DNA from: an uncultured Clostridia bacterium
GTDB lineage: Bacteria; Bacillota; Clostridia; Peptostreptococcales; Anaerovoracaceae
Direction: 5' to 3'
Assembly: GCA_934277495.1 (NCBI GenBank)
Contig: CAKQUI010000050.1
Span: 1 to 15,625 of the forward strand
DNA: 15,625 nucleotides
Shown: positions 14,845 through 15,625 of the stretch, in pieces
Position numbering within the stretch: the stretch's first letter is position 1
How the letters are laid out: each line of letters starts with the position of its first letter
The notes under the pieces: generated by a model
What the model saw: the letters and a program-made list of their open reading frames with translations, nothing else
Databases searched by the model: none
Told to the model about the DNA's origin: nothing
Program-made: the position numbers and the translations under genes

Positions 14845-15625
14845 GTGCGCCCGGCGGCGCACGTTTCTAACGGGTTAAAGTCCCGAATCCGCCCGGTAGC
14901 GGGAAGGATATAGCCGAAGGCAAGGGTGTCCGCCGTGAGGCGGAATCTGAAGGAAGCTGGATGTGGGGAACCTACTAACCCACGGGCAAATCTCTGGTCT
15001 GACGAACAGAAATCTCATATAAGGTCATACATGAGGGTAAGGCTGCTATACAAGTCAAAGCCCAAAAGCTACACGGAATCATGCATGATAAATGAGGCAG
15101 ATGGATGGAGAGGAAGAAACGTGTGGTACCCGGGGAGGTCTGTGCGGCACGCCTTGAAAGAGGTAACCACTGCCCAAAGCGGTGCTGAACGCACAGAAGT
15201 CAGCAGAGGTCATAGTAGTTGGCAGTGCCAATGAAGGACCGAATCAACAGGAGTCTTGAGTATGACCTGGAAAGGAGGGATGAGCACGTGGGTGCAGAAA
15301 ACAACAAAGAAAGCTTCTTGCAAAGAGATAGCGCGGAACGCAAAGGGTATGTAAGAGCGCACCGTTCGTTCAACCGGATATGGAAAGAAAGAGACAGTGC
15401 AGAGCCAGATCTCTTAGGAAGTATACTCGAAAGAGATAATCTCAATCGGGCATACAAAAGAGTGAAGGCAAACAAGGGAGCGCCGGGAGTCGATGGTATG
15501 ACCATCGAAGAAGCTCTCCCATGGCTTAAGGAACACAAAGTCGAATTACTGGAAAGAATCAGGAAGGGACACTATACACCTTCCCCAGTAAAGCGGGTAG
15601 AAATCCCAAAGCCGGATGGTGGAAT
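14845..15625 (+). mobile_element. Group IIC intron, 5' part (truncated by window end)
   Basis: The element begins with GTGCGCC at 14845, a bacterial group II intron 5' end. Blocks that follow match the group IIC pattern known from the Oceanobacillus iheyensis intron, in the same order: GGGTTAAAGTCCCGAA (14874-14889), GCAAGGGTGTCCG, GGAATCTGAAGGAAGC, GGTCTGACGAACA, TACCCGGGGAGGTCTG, and AGAAGTCAGCAGAGGTCATAGTA before the ORF. Insertion just after an intrinsic terminator (14800-14838) is the hallmark of class C. A hairpin loop GTGGG...CCCAC (about 14964-14983) presents TACTA (14973-14977), complementary to the last five exon bases TAGTA (14840-14844): a candidate EBS1-IBS1 pair. The 3' end with domains V and VI lies outside the window. 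No gene is interrupted. Confidence 0.88.
15288..15625 (+). CDS. ltrA: Group II intron reverse transcriptase/maturase (N-terminal part)
   Basis: The intron-encoded protein, needed for splicing (maturase) and for mobility by reverse transcription. 112 codons are visible before the window ends. A basic/acidic N-terminal stretch leads to ILERDNLNRAYKRVKANKG, then GAPGVDGMT (64-72), LPWLKEH, and YTPSPVKRVEIPKPDGG (96-112). These are the RT-0/RT-1 hallmarks of bacterial intron RTs. I chose GTG at 15288 because AAAGGAGGG (15271-15279) lies eight bases before it. An ATG at 15231 is in frame but has no site, and the ATG at 15280 is in another frame that soon stops. Whether the finger, thumb and maturase domains are intact cannot be seen. 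Confidence 0.92.
   Translation, partial: MGAENNKESFLQRDSAERKGYVRAHRSFNRIWKERDSAEPDLLGSILERDNLNRAYKRVKANKGAPGVDGMTIEEALPWLKEHKVELLERIRKGHYTPSPVKRVEIPKPDGG

Noticed and set aside
14926..15234. Open frame of 102 aa after the second permease
   Set aside because: It lies within the structured RNA part of the group IIC intron and has no ribosome-binding site.

Overview
The window looks like chromosomal DNA of an anaerobic Firmicute of the class Clostridia, possibly near Anaerovoracaceae/Eubacteriales. The taxon is an inference from gene content, strong Shine-Dalgarno sequences (AGGAGG-type), frequent AGA/ATA codons and moderate GC. No rRNA, tRNA or CRISPR array was seen. Apart from a probable leftward gene start at the left edge, all genes read rightward.

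Region 1 (1-1240) is an unusually long stretch without a convincing complete gene. It has a probable leftward gene start (44-1) with its own promoter, a second divergent near-consensus promoter (333-361), and a terminator at 477-514. Together the last two define an orphan small RNA of about 147 nt. Next come a very GC-rich nested hairpin and an array of five 94-bp tandem units (about 561-1020). Each unit can fold into a long imperfect stem, and the arms differ between units in ways that keep the pairing. This is the best candidate for something undescribed.

Region 2 (1242-3900) is a biotin-dependent decarboxylase operon: carboxyltransferase alpha subunit (mmdA-like), OadG-type membrane subunit and biotin carrier. 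The integral-membrane beta subunit is absent, and a terminator-like hairpin follows the carrier gene.

Region 3 (3900-10873) is housekeeping. coaX (type III pantothenate kinase) overlaps dusB (tRNA dihydrouridine synthase), followed by a terminator. A new promoter then drives prfA, a Sua5-type threonylcarbamoyl-AMP synthase, rpiB, upp and tyrS, closed by a strong terminator. The theme is translation (release factor, tRNA modification, tRNA charging) plus nucleotide and pentose supply. prmC is missing from its usual place beside prfA.

Region 4 (10874-14838) has two separately transcribed APC-superfamily permeases. The first resembles the polyamine/LAT-like subgroup and the second the AAT amino-acid:proton symporters. 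Between them lie 450 bp of AT-rich DNA.

Region 5 (14845-15625) is the 5' part of a group IIC intron inserted just after the terminator of the second permease. It contains the start of its reverse transcriptase/maturase, which runs off the window. A 5-nt candidate exon-binding site in the RNA matches the last five bases of the 5' exon.
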